Shown: piece after piece, positions 1 to 6,085 of the stretch
How the letters are laid out: each line of letters starts with the position of its first letter
Numbering within the stretch: position 1 is the first letter of the stretch
Source of the DNA: an uncultured Bacillota bacterium
Lineage (GTDB): Bacteria; Bacillota; Clostridia; Peptostreptococcales; Anaerovoracaceae
Direction of reading: 5' to 3'
DNA: 9,258 nucleotides
NCBI GenBank assembly: GCA_959606705.1
Contig: CAUHLX010000095.1
Coordinates: forward strand, 1-9,258
The notes under the pieces: generated by a model
The model's input: only the letters and a program-made list of their open reading frames with translations
Told to the model about the DNA's origin: nothing
The model's database searches: none
Program-made: the position numbers and the translations under genes

Positions 1-102
1 ACCGTGCTGGATCGGGATATTCTGACCATCGATCCCGAAACCATCGATCAGGTACGGGTGGAAGAAACTTATGTGAACGGAGTGTTGGAATACCGGAAAT
101 AG
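1..102 (+). CDS. C-terminal end of an amidohydrolase-like protein (partial)
   Basis: The open frame enters from the left edge and stops at TAG 100-102, giving 34 residues. The tail contains ILTIDPETIDQVRVEETYVN followed by GVLEYRK. This resembles the last beta strands of metal-dependent amidohydrolases of the YtcJ type, which commonly end in a 'vxxTivdGkvvye' strand of the small beta domain; here it reads VEETYVNGVLEY. The catalytic metal-binding residues lie outside the window, so substrate and activity cannot be judged. The gene converges on the minus-strand RACo-like gene. The family assignment is inference from a short tail. Confidence 0.6.
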   Translation, partial: TVLDRDILTIDPETIDQVRVEETYVNGVLEYRK

Positions 103-111
103 AGGAGCGAT

Positions 112-151
112 GAAAAAACCGGAGAACGAGGGCGGGCAGCCGGTTCTCCGG
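112..151 (-). terminator. Rho-independent terminator of the MATE/RACo-like operon
   Basis: CCGGAGAAC (119-127) and GTTCTCCGG (143-151) form a 9-bp stem with a 15-nt loop. On the minus strand the stem is followed directly by a TTTTTT run (complement of the A run at 113-118). It sits 13 bases past the stop codon of the RACo-like gene. On the plus strand there is no T run after the stem, so it mainly serves the minus-strand operon. Confidence 0.8.
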
Positions 152-163
152 GATCGCAGCGGT

Positions 164-1660
164 TTAAAACGACAGGGAATCGAGATAGGAGTCCCTGAAA
201 TAAGGACTGGCGGCCAAGGACAGCTCAAAGGCGTCCTCCGCCAGTTTTTCCGCTTTTTTGCGGAAGGCAGGTGCCATGAGCAGCATGGCCGCCCCGGCTA
301 ATGCGGCGTTGCCTGCGAAAACGGCCCGGGAGAGAAGTTCATAGGGAAGGAGCCTGATTTCTCCGGCGGAAGCGGTATTCAGGCGATTGCCGAATCCACC
401 TGCGATGTACAGACGGTCCACTTGCCACTCCGTGAGAGCAGCTTCGTGAAGCAGGGTTTTGATTCCGGCATAAATCGCGGATTTGGCCAGCTGAATCTGC
501 CGGACGTCCTGCTGTGTAACGGCTATCGAGGTCCCCGGAAGGACATAGGGCTCGGACAGATATCCGGAGGGCTCCAAAGCGGAGCTCCGTTTCATTACGG
601 CCAGAAGATCCAGTACACCCGAACCGCACAGGCCCCTTGCCGGCCCCTCTCCGATCACCTCGTGACGAATCTGACCGTCCTCTAAGAAAACGGCACTCAC
701 CGCGCCTTCCGCCGCCGGCACCCCCGAAGAAATCCCCACGCCTTCAAAGGCCGGACCTGCCGCGGTGGAGCAGCACAGAAGCGCACCCTCCTTATTTCTC
801 AAGAGGATTTCTCCGTTGGTGCCGATATCCGCCAGAAGAGCTGGCCCTTTCTCCGTCAAAAGCCCGGAGGATAAGGCGGCGCAGATGGCGTCTGCTCCCA
901 CGAAAGCGCCCACACAGCGAGGAAGATAGACCGGGGTGCCTAGAAGAAGGTGTTCGCTTCGTCTGCCGAAATGATCGGGGACTTTAAAAGGGGACACTGC
1001 CAGAGGCGAGGGATCGATTCCTTCATAGATGTGGAGCATGATAGTATTCCCGGTGATCACAGCCTGGCTTAAAACTGGGTCCGGCCGGCCGGAGGAACGC
1101 AGGCAGACTTCCGTCATTCGGGTGATCTGGCCGCGAATCAACTGAGAGAGACGGGCAGTTCCCATCTGACCGCAAGCTGTGATCCGGGAGATGACATCGG
1201 CGCCATGCACTCGCTGAGCGTTTTCTTCCTTGGCTTCCGAGAGGACTTGTTTGGTTCGAAGGTCATATAAGCGGGCCGCCACCGTGGTCGTACCGATATC
1301 CACGGCGATGCCCAAGCCGGTTTCCGTGGGAGTGAAATCGGGGAGCGGTGCCCAGGAGAGAATCGAAGGGGTGCTCTGAACGGTGGTGAGGTCGATCCGC
1401 AGGTCTCCGGCGACGCGGCAGAAGCAAGCCAGCCGAATTCCCCGTTCCAAGTCCTTGTCCGTGAGAAAGGCCCGTTCCGACGGAAGCGGAGGAACGGCTT
1501 TTCCCCTCAGAGTGAGACGGCAGGCTCCGCAGGTGTGGTTTCCGCCGCAAGGCAGAGAAAAAGGGGCTCCCTGTTCCTTCAGAACTTCGGCCAGTGTTTG
1601 ACCCAGCTTGGCGGAGACGGTAGTATCCGAATGTGCGGTTCGTATGGTGATCTGAGGCAT
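164..1660 (-). CDS. RACo-like ferredoxin/ASKHA-domain ATPase (DUF4445 type)
   Basis: This 498-residue protein starts with a 2Fe-2S ferredoxin-like domain (about 1-95) with Cys38, Cys44 and Cys47 (C-x5-C-x2-C) and a distal Cys79 or Cys81. A long ASKHA-fold ATPase region follows: AVDIGTTT (119-126), ADIGTNGE (277-284), GLCGSG (343-348) and IAGGFG (419-424), the nucleotide-binding signatures of the family. Relatives such as RACo use ATP to drive electrons from the 2Fe-2S centre to an inactive Co(II) corrinoid protein, reactivating a methyltransferase system in the cytoplasm. It is shorter than classical RACo, which has over 600 residues. No corrinoid protein or methyltransferase lies in this window, so the partner is unknown. 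The ATG follows an AAAGGAA-type ribosome site at about 7 nt, and the start lies 12 nt after the MATE stop, so the two are probably co-transcribed. Family assignment is strong; the exact role is inferred. Confidence 0.87.
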   Translation of the reverse strand: MPQITIRTAHSDTTVSAKLGQTLAEVLKEQGAPFSLPCGGNHTCGACRLTLRGKAVPPLPSERAFLTDKDLERGIRLACFCRVAGDLRIDLTTVQSTPSILSWAPLPDFTPTETGLGIAVDIGTTTVAARLYDLRTKQVLSEAKEENAQRVHGADVISRITACGQMGTARLSQLIRGQITRMTEVCLRSSGRPDPVLSQAVITGNTIMLHIYEGIDPSPLAVSPFKVPDHFGRRSEHLLLGTPVYLPRCVGAFVGADAICAALSSGLLTEKGPALLADIGTNGEILLRNKEGALLCCSTAAGPAFEGVGISSGVPAAEGAVSAVFLEDGQIRHEVIGEGPARGLCGSGVLDLLAVMKRSSALEPSGYLSEPYVLPGTSIAVTQQDVRQIQLAKSAIYAGIKTLLHEAALTEWQVDRLYIAGGFGNRLNTASAGEIRLLPYELLSRAVFAGNAALAGAAMLLMAPAFRKKAEKLAEDAFELSLAASPYFRDSYLDSLSF

Positions 1661-1672
1661 ATCGGCTTCCTT

Positions 1673-3055
1673 TCATTTGATTATTTTGCGAGCACCGGGT
1701 GTCTTATGTGTTTCCTCAAAAAGATCGCTGGTTTTCCAACGGCCTGTTTTCATGAAAATCAGGCAGATTACGATGGAAAAAGCGGACGCGGCGGGAGCGG
1801 CCAAGCCGATCTCGTATAAGGTGGCCCAGAGTGTTTTGCTGAACACGTAGGCTACGGGAATTCGGATCAGGAAGGTGGCCGCCAAACTGTGAAGCATGCT
1901 GAACAGGCTGTGCCCGCAGCCGGTGAAGAAGGCGTTGAGACAGAAGATAAAGCAGACCAGTACGCAGTCGATGCTGTAAGATTTTAGGTATAAGGCTCCG
2001 CTTTCCACTACGGCGGCATCTTTGGAAAACAGCCCGGTTAGGGAAGCTCCGGCAAACTGACAGTACAGGAAAAAGGCGACACTGAATACCAGGGAACAGA
2101 GAATTCCCAGTTTTAAGATTTTACGGGCGCGGTCCGGTTTGCGGGCGCCCATGTTTTGAGCAGTCATGGCGGCGATGGCATTGGAAAACGACGAAGGGAC
2201 CAGAAACGCGAAGACGATGATCTTTTCCACTACCCCAACGGCGGCGGAGGCGGTGAGCCCCATGGCGTTGATGATAGCTAGGATAATGAGAAAGGACACG
2301 TTGACCAGCGCGTCCTGAAGGGCGATCGGCAGACCCAGCCGGAAAATGCGGGATGCTTTTTTTCGGTCAATGAGAAAGGTCCTGCGGGACAGGGGAGGAA
2401 GATAATGTCCGCGAATCAGGAAAAAGATGGCCAGGGCAAGGCTGAGCCCCTGAGAAATCGTAGTGGCGATGGCGGCGCCGGCAGCACCCATTCCAAAGCC
2501 TCCCACGAGAATCAAATCACCGCCGATGTTCAGCAGACAGGCGACTCCTACGAAGATCAGAGGGGAACGGGAATCGCCCAGCCCTCTGAAAATCGCGCTG
2601 ACGGCGTTGTAGCCGATGATGAACAGGATGCCGCAGGAGCAGATGAAAATGTATTGGCGGGTCGCTTCCACCGCTTCTGCGGGTGCTCGCATGGCCTGGG
2701 TAATGGGATCGGTGCAGAAGACCATGATTCCCAGAAGGAACACGGAGAGGATGCCGAATACGCTGAGACTGGTTCCCAAAGTTTCCCGGAGCTCTCTTTC
2801 TTTGCGGGCGCCCACATACTGGCCGATGAGAACGGTGGAACCGGTGGTCAGGCCGATCACCGCGCCGGTGAGGGACTGCATGACCTGACTGCCGGTAGAA
2901 ACGGCGGAAACTCCCGCTGAGTCCGCAAAACGGCCCACGATCAAAAGATCCGCGGCACCGTAAAGAGCCTGCAGCAGGCTGGCAAACAGAAACGGAATGG
3001 CGAATTTCAGTAATTGCGGCAGGATGCTGCCGCTGGTCATAGATTGTACTTTCAT
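1673..3055 (-). CDS. MATE family efflux transporter
   Basis: This 460-residue polytopic membrane protein has the usual length for MATE transporters, which export drugs or metabolites in exchange for Na+ or H+. Near the N terminus it has the family pattern MTSGSILPQLLKFAIPFLF, then an ALYGAADLLIVGRFAD segment and a GLTTGSTVLIGQYVGA segment. The second half repeats the fold, with NAIAAMTAQNMGARKPDRAR matching the equivalent loop of the pseudo-symmetric repeat. About twelve hydrophobic segments can be seen. The ATG at 3055 has a GGGAG site 7 nt upstream. The distal gene is the RACo-like ATPase, an unusual partner. Transcription probably starts from the promoter at 3209-3237, leaving a leader of nearly 150 nt. 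The substrate cannot be predicted. Confidence 0.95.
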   Translation of the reverse strand: MKVQSMTSGSILPQLLKFAIPFLFASLLQALYGAADLLIVGRFADSAGVSAVSTGSQVMQSLTGAVIGLTTGSTVLIGQYVGARKERELRETLGTSLSVFGILSVFLLGIMVFCTDPITQAMRAPAEAVEATRQYIFICSCGILFIIGYNAVSAIFRGLGDSRSPLIFVGVACLLNIGGDLILVGGFGMGAAGAAIATTISQGLSLALAIFFLIRGHYLPPLSRRTFLIDRKKASRIFRLGLPIALQDALVNVSFLIILAIINAMGLTASAAVGVVEKIIVFAFLVPSSFSNAIAAMTAQNMGARKPDRARKILKLGILCSLVFSVAFFLYCQFAGASLTGLFSKDAAVVESGALYLKSYSIDCVLVCFIFCLNAFFTGCGHSLFSMLHSLAATFLIRIPVAYVFSKTLWATLYEIGLAAPAASAFSIVICLIFMKTGRWKTSDLFEETHKTPGARKIIK

Positions 3056-3159
3056 AAAGCTTCTCCCGTGTTTTTCTTAGGTGTTTCCATCATTTTTCCG
3101 AATAAAAAAACGGATAAAACAACCGATCCGATCTGCAGAAGCCCATTCGAATCAGCCAT
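3052..3159 (-). CDS. Possible 35-residue membrane peptide upstream of the MATE gene
   Basis: This is a tentative small ORF. From an ATG at 3159 it encodes MADSNG, a hydrophobic stretch LLQIGSVVLSVFLFG that could span the membrane, and a charged tail (KKNTGEAL). Its TGA stop overlaps the MATE start codon in an ATGA arrangement, which is typical of translationally coupled genes. It lies wholly inside the leader downstream of the MATE promoter. Against it, the ribosome site before the ATG is weak (GGATAAG), and the same bases may form an RNA structure. I recognise no family. Conservation of the peptide rather than of base pairing would decide. Confidence 0.2.
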   Translation of the reverse strand: MADSNGLLQIGSVVLSVFLFGKMMETPKKNTGEAL

Positions 3160-3203
3160 CTTATCCGGCACATTCCATATGTGGCGTACCTCCGATGTTA
3201 CGA
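3053..3203 (-). promoter_or_regulatory. MATE operon 5' leader with possible attenuator
   Basis: About 150 nt separate the predicted transcription start from the MATE ATG. In the transcript, CGGATAA (3162-3168) can pair with TTATCCG (about 3110-3116). An alternative shorter stem pairs a later CGGAT with the same ATCCG, followed directly by TTTTTT, which resembles a weak terminator. The two pairings are mutually exclusive. A strong GGAGG (3189-3193) in this leader sits 10 nt before a five-codon ORF (MECAG, 3178-3161). I do not recognise a known riboswitch class. The regulatory role is inferred. Confidence 0.35.
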
Positions 3204-3208
3204 AAAAT

Positions 3209-3237
3209 AGTATAGCGTCAAATACTTGAAATGTCAA
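3209..3237 (-). promoter_or_regulatory. Sigma-A promoter for the MATE/RACo-like operon
   Basis: Reading the minus strand, TTGACA (3237-3232) and TATACT (3214-3209) are separated by exactly 17 bp, a near-consensus vegetative promoter. TCAA/TTGA/TCAA tetramers at 3218, 3226 and 3234, spaced 8 bp apart, lie in the spacer and -35 box and might be part of an operator. Confidence 0.8.
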
Positions 3238-3271
3238 CGACCGTGGGAAGGAAAGGGAGAAAAACGAGGGC

Positions 3272-3300
3272 TTGAAAAACAATGGAAAAACCCGTATACT
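3272..3300 (+). promoter_or_regulatory. Sigma-A promoter for the phosphorylase operon
   Basis: TTGAAA (3272-3277) and TATACT (3295-3300) have a 17-bp spacer. Transcription would begin around 3307, about 20 nt before the nucleoside phosphorylase ATG, with GGAGG at 3316-3320. The promoter is divergent from the MATE promoter, and the two -35 boxes are only 34 bp apart. Confidence 0.8.
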
Positions 3301-3326
3301 GAGGGTATCTCAACTGGAGGCATGAA

Positions 3327-4091
3327 ATGACCATATTATTAGAGGAGTACGATCCCAGCCGCAGGGCGGTGATCGAACCGGAAATGGTAGTCCGGCCCGT
3401 GGAAAATTTTCCGGACACGGCAGTTACCTGTTTTTCCATCCGGATTATCAACAAGATGCTGGAGCTTTACGGCGGGACGAAGATCGCCACGCTGGACACC
3501 GAGGATGGAGGGGTACCGGTCTACAAGGTCCGTGTTCGGGACAAGGAATTGGCCGTTTACATGTCGCGAGTCGGTGCGCCGGCGGCGGCAGTTCAGATGG
3601 AAGAGATGATCGCCTTAGGGACGAAGAAATTCGTGGTGTTCGGTTCCTGCGGGGTACTGTGCAAGGACATTGCGGTCTGGCATCTGATCATTCCCACGGC
3701 GGCCCTGAGAGATGAAGGAGTCAGTTATCACTATCTTCCGGCGGCCGACGAGGTCGAGGCTCAGCCCCGGTCCATAGAGCTGCTCAAGCGGGTATTCGAC
3801 CGTCATGGGCAAACCTATGTCTGCGGGAAGGTCTGGACGACCGACGCCATCTATCGGGAGACACCGGCTAAGACCGCGGCCCGCGGAGCCCGAGGGTGTC
3901 TGGTGGTAGATATGGAAAGCGCGGCGCTTCACGCGATTGCCCGGTTCAGAGGAGTGAGTTTGGCGCAGTTTTTTTACGCGGAGGATAATCTGGACGCACC
4001 GGTGTGGGAGAGCAGAGGCTTATCGAAAGAGGTACATTCGGTGGCGCATGAGTTGTTAGCGCTGGCATTTGCCTGCGCCATAGAACTATAA
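3327..4091 (+). CDS. Nucleoside phosphorylase (PNP/UDP family)
   Basis: This 254-residue protein of the PNP_UDP_1 superfamily would cleave a nucleoside with phosphate to a free base and sugar-1-phosphate in the cytoplasm, a salvage step. Visible motifs are GSCGVL (106-111, glycine-rich phosphate-site loop), RDEGVSYHY (128-136) and VDMESAAL (194-201), the Met-Glu ribose-contact signature. TTDAIYRET (171-179) precedes the active-site Glu. Length is normal. GGAGG lies 6 nt before the ATG; an ATG five bases earlier stops after two codons. The base specificity (uridine, purine or other) cannot be fixed, as the family is broad and this member is not close to textbook Udp or DeoD. It heads an operon with an Nfu-like gene and a Cys-rich gene, with no obvious metabolic link. 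Confidence 0.88.
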   Translation: MTILLEEYDPSRRAVIEPEMVVRPVENFPDTAVTCFSIRIINKMLELYGGTKIATLDTEDGGVPVYKVRVRDKELAVYMSRVGAPAAAVQMEEMIALGTKKFVVFGSCGVLCKDIAVWHLIIPTAALRDEGVSYHYLPAADEVEAQPRSIELLKRVFDRHGQTYVCGKVWTTDAIYRETPAKTAARGARGCLVVDMESAALHAIARFRGVSLAQFFYAEDNLDAPVWESRGLSKEVHSVAHELLALAFACAIEL

Positions 4092-4109
4092 AATCGGAGG
4101 AGAAAGAAA

Positions 4110-4388
4110 ATGGAAGATAAAATCAAAGAAGTATTGGAGCGAGAGGTCAATCCCCTTCTGGCATCCCATTTCGGCGGCGCTCAGCTTACCGCTTATGAGG
4201 ACGGGGTGGTCTATATCAAACTCACTGGGTCCTGTGGCACCTGTCCTTCCGCGCAGTTTACGGTGGAGGACGTGATTAAGAGCACTCTGATGGAGGAGCT
4301 TCCGGAGGTCAAGGACGTGGTGCTGGATACTTCGGTCAGCGATGAATTGATGGACATGGCCCATCGGATTTTAAATCATGAAATTTAA
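4110..4388 (+). CDS. NifU C-terminal-domain (Nfu-type) iron-sulfur scaffold protein
   Basis: This 92-residue protein consists of a single Nfu domain. The key motif is SCGTCPSAQFTVEDVI (41-56), with Cys42 and Cys45 forming the CxxC that bridges a 4Fe-4S cluster between two subunits. The preceding DGVVYIKLTGSCGTC pattern is typical of the family. Such proteins bind or deliver Fe-S clusters in the cytoplasm. There is no NifS/IscS or IscU gene here, so it is probably an accessory carrier. It follows the phosphorylase by 18 bp with a GGAGGAG site before its ATG, and precedes the Cys-rich protein by 12 bp, so all three are likely one transcript. An Fe-S donor role for that neighbour is inference. 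Confidence 0.93.
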   Translation: MEDKIKEVLEREVNPLLASHFGGAQLTAYEDGVVYIKLTGSCGTCPSAQFTVEDVIKSTLMEELPEVKDVVLDTSVSDELMDMAHRILNHEI

Positions 4389-4400
4389 GGAGCTTTCTCT

Positions 4401-4697
4401 ATGAAGCGATGCGGTGTGAAATTTTGCGGAGGCTGCAATCCTCGTTACGACCGAGGTCGTGTCTATGAGAAAATTCGAGAAGCGCTGGGAGGACGGCTGG
4501 ATTTTCAAATCGCCAGGGAAACCGATGAGGACGGAATGCCGGTGGAGTATGATTTGCTGCTGGTTCTGGGCGGCTGCGGCAGCTGCTGCGCGTCGGTAGA
4601 GCAGTATCGGGTAACGGGGCCGCTGATCCGGTTGTGGGAGGTAGAGCGAGTCGAGGAATGCGTCCACCGGCTTGAGAATGCCGTCTCGGAGGGATAA
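4401..4697 (+). CDS. Small Cys-rich protein with FCGGCNPRYDR motif, function unknown
   Basis: This 98-residue protein has seven cysteines: Cys4, Cys9, Cys12, Cys59, Cys62, Cys63 and Cys87. Two clusters stand out. FCGGCNPRYDR (8-18) sits near the N terminus and GGCGSCC (57-63) follows a hydrophobic strand DLLLVLGG, as in a small Rossmann-like alpha/beta fold. The spacing suggests a metal or Fe-S site, or redox-active thiols. From memory, similar CGGCNP small proteins occur in other anaerobic bacteria without an assigned function. The ribosome site AAGGAGC overlaps the Nfu stop codon, implying translational coupling. Its position after an Nfu-type carrier makes cluster delivery plausible, but this is inference. 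It has no signal peptide or membrane span. Confidence 0.8.
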   Translation: MKRCGVKFCGGCNPRYDRGRVYEKIREALGGRLDFQIARETDEDGMPVEYDLLLVLGGCGSCCASVEQYRVTGPLIRLWEVERVEECVHRLENAVSEG

Positions 4698-4727
4698 AAG
4701 CAAACAAAGAATGGAAACAACAACGGA

Positions 4728-4792
4728 AAGCAAAGAATCCGGGACTCTTTTATCAATAGAGTTTTCGGATTCTTTGCTTGAGTTATTTTTTT
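4728..4792 (+). terminator. Strong terminator after the phosphorylase operon, probably bidirectional
   Basis: AAGCAAAGAATCCG (4728-4741) pairs with CGGATTCTTTGCTT (4766-4779) over 14 bp. An inner ACTCT/AGAGT stem (4744-4748 with 4758-4762) closes a short loop. A T-rich run (4785-4792) follows on the plus strand and overlaps the end of the Rpn-type gene. On the minus strand the same hairpin lies directly after the Rpn stop, though with a poorer T run. Confidence 0.88.
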
Positions 4793-5751
4793 GCGTTTAG
4801 TTCTTCGGCCCACTTCGTCAGCTGGGTGATCTCAATTCCGGTAACTTTATGAACAAGATCGGGCGCGAGCCCTTCTTTCAGCATGTTTTGTGCCGTAGAT
4901 GCCCGTCCTTGTTCAAGTCCTTGTTCCCTCGCTTCGTAAATCTCCGATAAAATCGTCCGCTGAAATTTATCTTCCAGCATGGCCTTTGTGCGCAGACGTT
5001 CATCCTCGCTAATCTTGATCCGTATTGTTTCCGCCATCTCAATTCCTCCATTTTGTCCCATGAGCTGCTCTACCAACCGGAAATAACGAGGATCCCCCGC
5101 GACACGAAGATATACTCCCCAGCATTCGACCTCCGTCATTTCCGCGACCGGCTTGTTTTGATTCAGCTTCGCCAATTCCAGGTATTGCAGCTCTAACGTA
5201 TCGGTTAACTCTACCCCTCGTTCGATCTCCATGAGACGGTAGATGTGGTGAAACTGTGGGGTGTAGTCAAACATGGAATCGACGACGATGCTGATCACCA
5301 CGCATTTTTTCAAATGCGCGAAACTTTCGCCTTCGTCCAGCGTTTCCATAAGTTGCCGTGCACCGTAATAAAGACTCCTTTTTGGCAGGAATTCCTGCTT
5401 CCGGACCTGCATTTCAATATCGATCCGCTGGCCGTACTTTGTACGAACCACGATATCCATGCAGGACAGCTTTTCACCCACATGTGTTTGCAGGTTAAAG
5501 GGATTGACATATTCCAATTCGCTGATCGGGTCATCACAGCTGTCTCCGCCTTGCTTCATACTTTCCCGCAGGACTGCGTTAAGCAGACTGATGAGCGCCA
5601 TTTTACATTCTTTCCGATCCCTGCCGAAGACCGCTTTGAACACTAGGTCCGATGTGAGACGAATCGGTATTGGGGAAGCGGACGTCTTCTGTTCCGGGCC
5701 GATCTGTCCCTGCGTTGATGTCTCATTTCTCTCTTCGCGTTTTCTTTTCAT
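4783..5751 (-). CDS. Rpn family PD-(D/E)XK nuclease / putative transposase
   Basis: This protein of about 322 residues belongs to the Rpn (PDDEXK_2) group, recombination-promoting DNA nucleases once called transposases. It has the N-terminal LTSDLVFKAVFGRD pattern (33-46), the catalytic core CMDIVVRTKYGQRIDIEMQV (98-117) with Asp100, Asp112, Glu114 and Gln116, and then LYYGARQL. The C terminus has the family's EAREQGLEQGRA helix and a short helical tail. Residue numbers count from the first Met of a Met-Met start. I chose the second ATG (5751) because it lies 7 nt from the AAGGGG site, whereas the first (5754) is only 4 nt away. The gene looks intact. These genes are often multicopy and spread horizontally, and may act in recombination or defence. 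No flanking inverted repeats of an insertion sequence are visible. Confidence 0.92.
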   Translation of the reverse strand: MKRKREERNETSTQGQIGPEQKTSASPIPIRLTSDLVFKAVFGRDRKECKMALISLLNAVLRESMKQGGDSCDDPISELEYVNPFNLQTHVGEKLSCMDIVVRTKYGQRIDIEMQVRKQEFLPKRSLYYGARQLMETLDEGESFAHLKKCVVISIVVDSMFDYTPQFHHIYRLMEIERGVELTDTLELQYLELAKLNQNKPVAEMTEVECWGVYLRVAGDPRYFRLVEQLMGQNGGIEMAETIRIKISEDERLRTKAMLEDKFQRTILSEIYEAREQGLEQGRASTAQNMLKEGLAPDLVHKVTGIEITQLTKWAEELNAKK

Positions 5752-5858
5752 CATTATACCCCTTTTTCTCTTGTTCAGCCATTGAAATAAATCATAAAAT
5801 AATTGCGTTTCAACTTTAAAAATCCAATAAAAATATTAAAATACTATATTTTACAAAT

Positions 5859-5887
5859 ATTATACAGTAATTAACAAATAAATACAA
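5859..5887 (-). promoter_or_regulatory. Probable promoter of the Rpn-type gene
   Basis: On the minus strand TTGTAT (5887-5882) and TATAAT (5864-5859) are 17 bp apart. The -10 box is a perfect consensus and the -35 is partial. The leader to the Rpn start would be about 100 nt. Chance matches are common in such AT-rich DNA, so confidence is moderate. Confidence 0.5.
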
Positions 5888-5974
5888 TCAATAATGATAA
5901 AACTATTTAAAATATTTTTTAACATATTTAATTTATGATAGGACTGTCATTTGTTGATAATTAGAATAATTGGT

Positions 5975-6003
5975 TTGACAAAAGTGGAATGATGTCGTAT
6001 TAT
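5975..6003 (+). promoter_or_regulatory. Sigma-A promoter for the DUF6530-like gene group
   Basis: TTGACA (5975-5980) and TATTAT (5998-6003) have a 17-bp spacer. The expected start near 6010 falls immediately before the palindrome and tandem repeats, giving a leader of about 75 nt to the ATG at 6086. Confidence 0.8.
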
Positions 6004-6011
6004 TTTACTCG

Positions 6012-6050
6012 ATTAGTAAATTACTAAATTACTAAATTACTAAGTTGCTA
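6012..6050 (+). repeat. 8-bp tandem repeats plus palindrome, candidate operator
   Basis: AATTACTA occurs three times head to tail (6019-6026, 6027-6034, 6035-6042), followed by a degenerate fourth copy AGTTGCTA (6043-6050). The first copy also forms a 7-bp inverted repeat with the preceding TTAGTAA (TTAGTAA-A-TTACTAA). The array lies at and just after the predicted transcription start, where bound protein would block transcription. Confidence 0.75.
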
Positions 6051-6085
6051 AAATATTTTATGAAGTATAATTGGAGGTACGAAAA

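Larger units (their letters stand above)
5755..6085. other. AT-rich divergent intergenic region
   Basis: This stretch of about 330 bases between the Rpn-type and DUF6530-like genes has no credible ORF. It is strongly AT-rich, unlike the genes on both sides. It holds a leftward promoter, a rightward promoter and an array of 8-bp repeats, described separately. The middle (about 5888-5970) is nearly all A and T with no clear inverted repeat, apart from general potential for DNA curvature. Confidence 0.8.

Noticed and set aside
1263..1676. 137-codon minus-strand ORF overlapping the start of the RACo-like gene
   Set aside because: It is out of frame with a strongly supported gene and Ser/Arg-rich as expected of a frame shadow.
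2405..2920. 171-codon plus-strand ORF inside the MATE gene
   Set aside because: It is a shadow of the GC-rich MATE gene; the composition is low in hydrophobics and rich in Gly/Asp, with no family pattern.
3615..3932. 105-codon minus-strand ORF inside the phosphorylase gene
   Set aside because: It is antisense to a gene with clear family motifs and has no recognisable domain or promoter.
4783..5754. Complete insertion sequence around the Rpn-type gene
   Set aside because: I found no matching terminal inverted repeats or target duplication; the hairpin at 4728-4792 is a terminator, not an IS end.
6012..6050. CRISPR-like short repeats
   Set aside because: The units are 8 bp and directly adjacent with no spacers, so this is not an array.
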